Shown here piece by piece: positions 14,632 to 14,949 of a DNA stretch of 14,949 nucleotides. The stretch's first letter is position 1. The number at the start of each line of letters is the position of its first letter. The DNA comes from Flavobacteriaceae bacterium (lineage in GTDB: Bacteria > Bacteroidota > Bacteroidia > Flavobacteriales > Flavobacteriaceae), in contig JADHLU010000006.1 of NCBI GenBank assembly GCA_016780435.1, forward strand, positions 1 to 14,949, given 5' to 3'. Position numbers and translations under genes: made by a program. The notes under the pieces are model-generated. The model worked only from the letters and a program-made list of their open reading frames with translations. It made no database searches and was not told the origin of the DNA.

Positions 14632-14949
14632 ATGATCAGCACCGAACTCTATACCGCACTCTACCTTGCTATAGCCCTATTTTTTGTGGCTATACGCCTG
14701 GGTTATGCGGAGCCTTTCTACTACTTCAAACGAGTGCTGGTTGACGACACTTTCGTTCGCCTCTATGAAAAAGGGTTGAAACGCTGGCGCAATGCCCTGA
14801 TCTTGCTCACAGTTGCCTCCGCACTAGTTTATGCCGTATATCTAACGCAGCTATCAGAGATTCGAACGACTCTTTCCTTCAATTTTTTGACGGGTTCACT
14901 GGCAGTAGCGGTTCTTTTGCTCTTAAAATGGGGCGCCCGCAGGGGGCTA
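14632..14949 (+). CDS. Multi-spanning membrane protein, DUF4271-like (3' partial)
   Basis: An open frame from ATG 14632 runs to the window edge without a stop, 106 codons. The protein begins MISTELYTALYLAIALFFVA, then EPFYYFKRVLVDD, a charged loop (YEKGLKRWRNA), a second hydrophobic helix (LILLTVASALVYAVYL) and a third (LTGSLAVAVLLLLKWG). Three helices with basic loops mark it as an inner-membrane protein. Genes of the DUF4271 family lie near polyprenol-phosphate mannose synthase in Flavobacteriia, as I recall, and the N-terminal pattern fits, but I cannot confirm the family from this fragment. It lies 14 nt after the GT39 gene. Confidence 0.6.
   Translation, partial: MISTELYTALYLAIALFFVAIRLGYAEPFYYFKRVLVDDTFVRLYEKGLKRWRNALILLTVASALVYAVYLTQLSEIRTTLSFNFLTGSLAVAVLLLLKWGARRGL

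Overview
The window looks like a chromosomal piece of a Bacteroidota bacterium, probably of the Flavobacteriales. The reasons are: a TonB-dependent receptor with an N-terminal carboxypeptidase-regulatory-like domain, a DUF4296-type lipoprotein next to dihydroorotase, promoter boxes resembling the Bacteroidota TAnnTTTG element, and start codons that lack Shine-Dalgarno sequences. Genes are packed tightly on both strands. I saw no rRNA, tRNA, CRISPR array, insertion sequence or phage gene.

Left part (1-2667): the 3' end of a GT28-type glycosyltransferase (+) converges on, and overlaps by 49 bp, a two-component operon (-) encoding a PhoB-like response regulator and a PhoR-like histidine kinase.

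Centre-left (2764-7266): a two-gene minus-strand operon encodes an Ala-rich beta-helix lipoprotein followed by a TonB-dependent receptor. A perfect 12-bp hairpin with a T-run sits between the two genes, and a second hairpin closes the operon. TTAA-type half-sites spaced 11 bp apart lie upstream of the response regulator, upstream of the lipoprotein, and upstream of the divergent LuxE-like gene. I read this as a candidate regulated uptake module: sensor and regulator, surface lipoprotein, and outer-membrane transporter. Phosphate is the most natural guess for the signal, but that is inference.

Centre-right (7267-10563): a LuxE-like adenylate-forming enzyme (+) meets tyrS (-) tail to tail. tyrS is divergent from an extended-SDR NAD-dependent epimerase (+).

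Right part (10560-14949): a compact minus-strand operon encodes polyprenol-phosphate mannose synthase, dihydroorotase and a DUF4296-like lipoprotein, with overlapping ends. Divergent from it are a GT39-type membrane glycosyltransferase (+) and the start of a multi-spanning membrane protein cut by the window edge. The mannose synthase and the GT39 enzyme are plausible partners, one making and the other using a polyprenyl-phosphate sugar.
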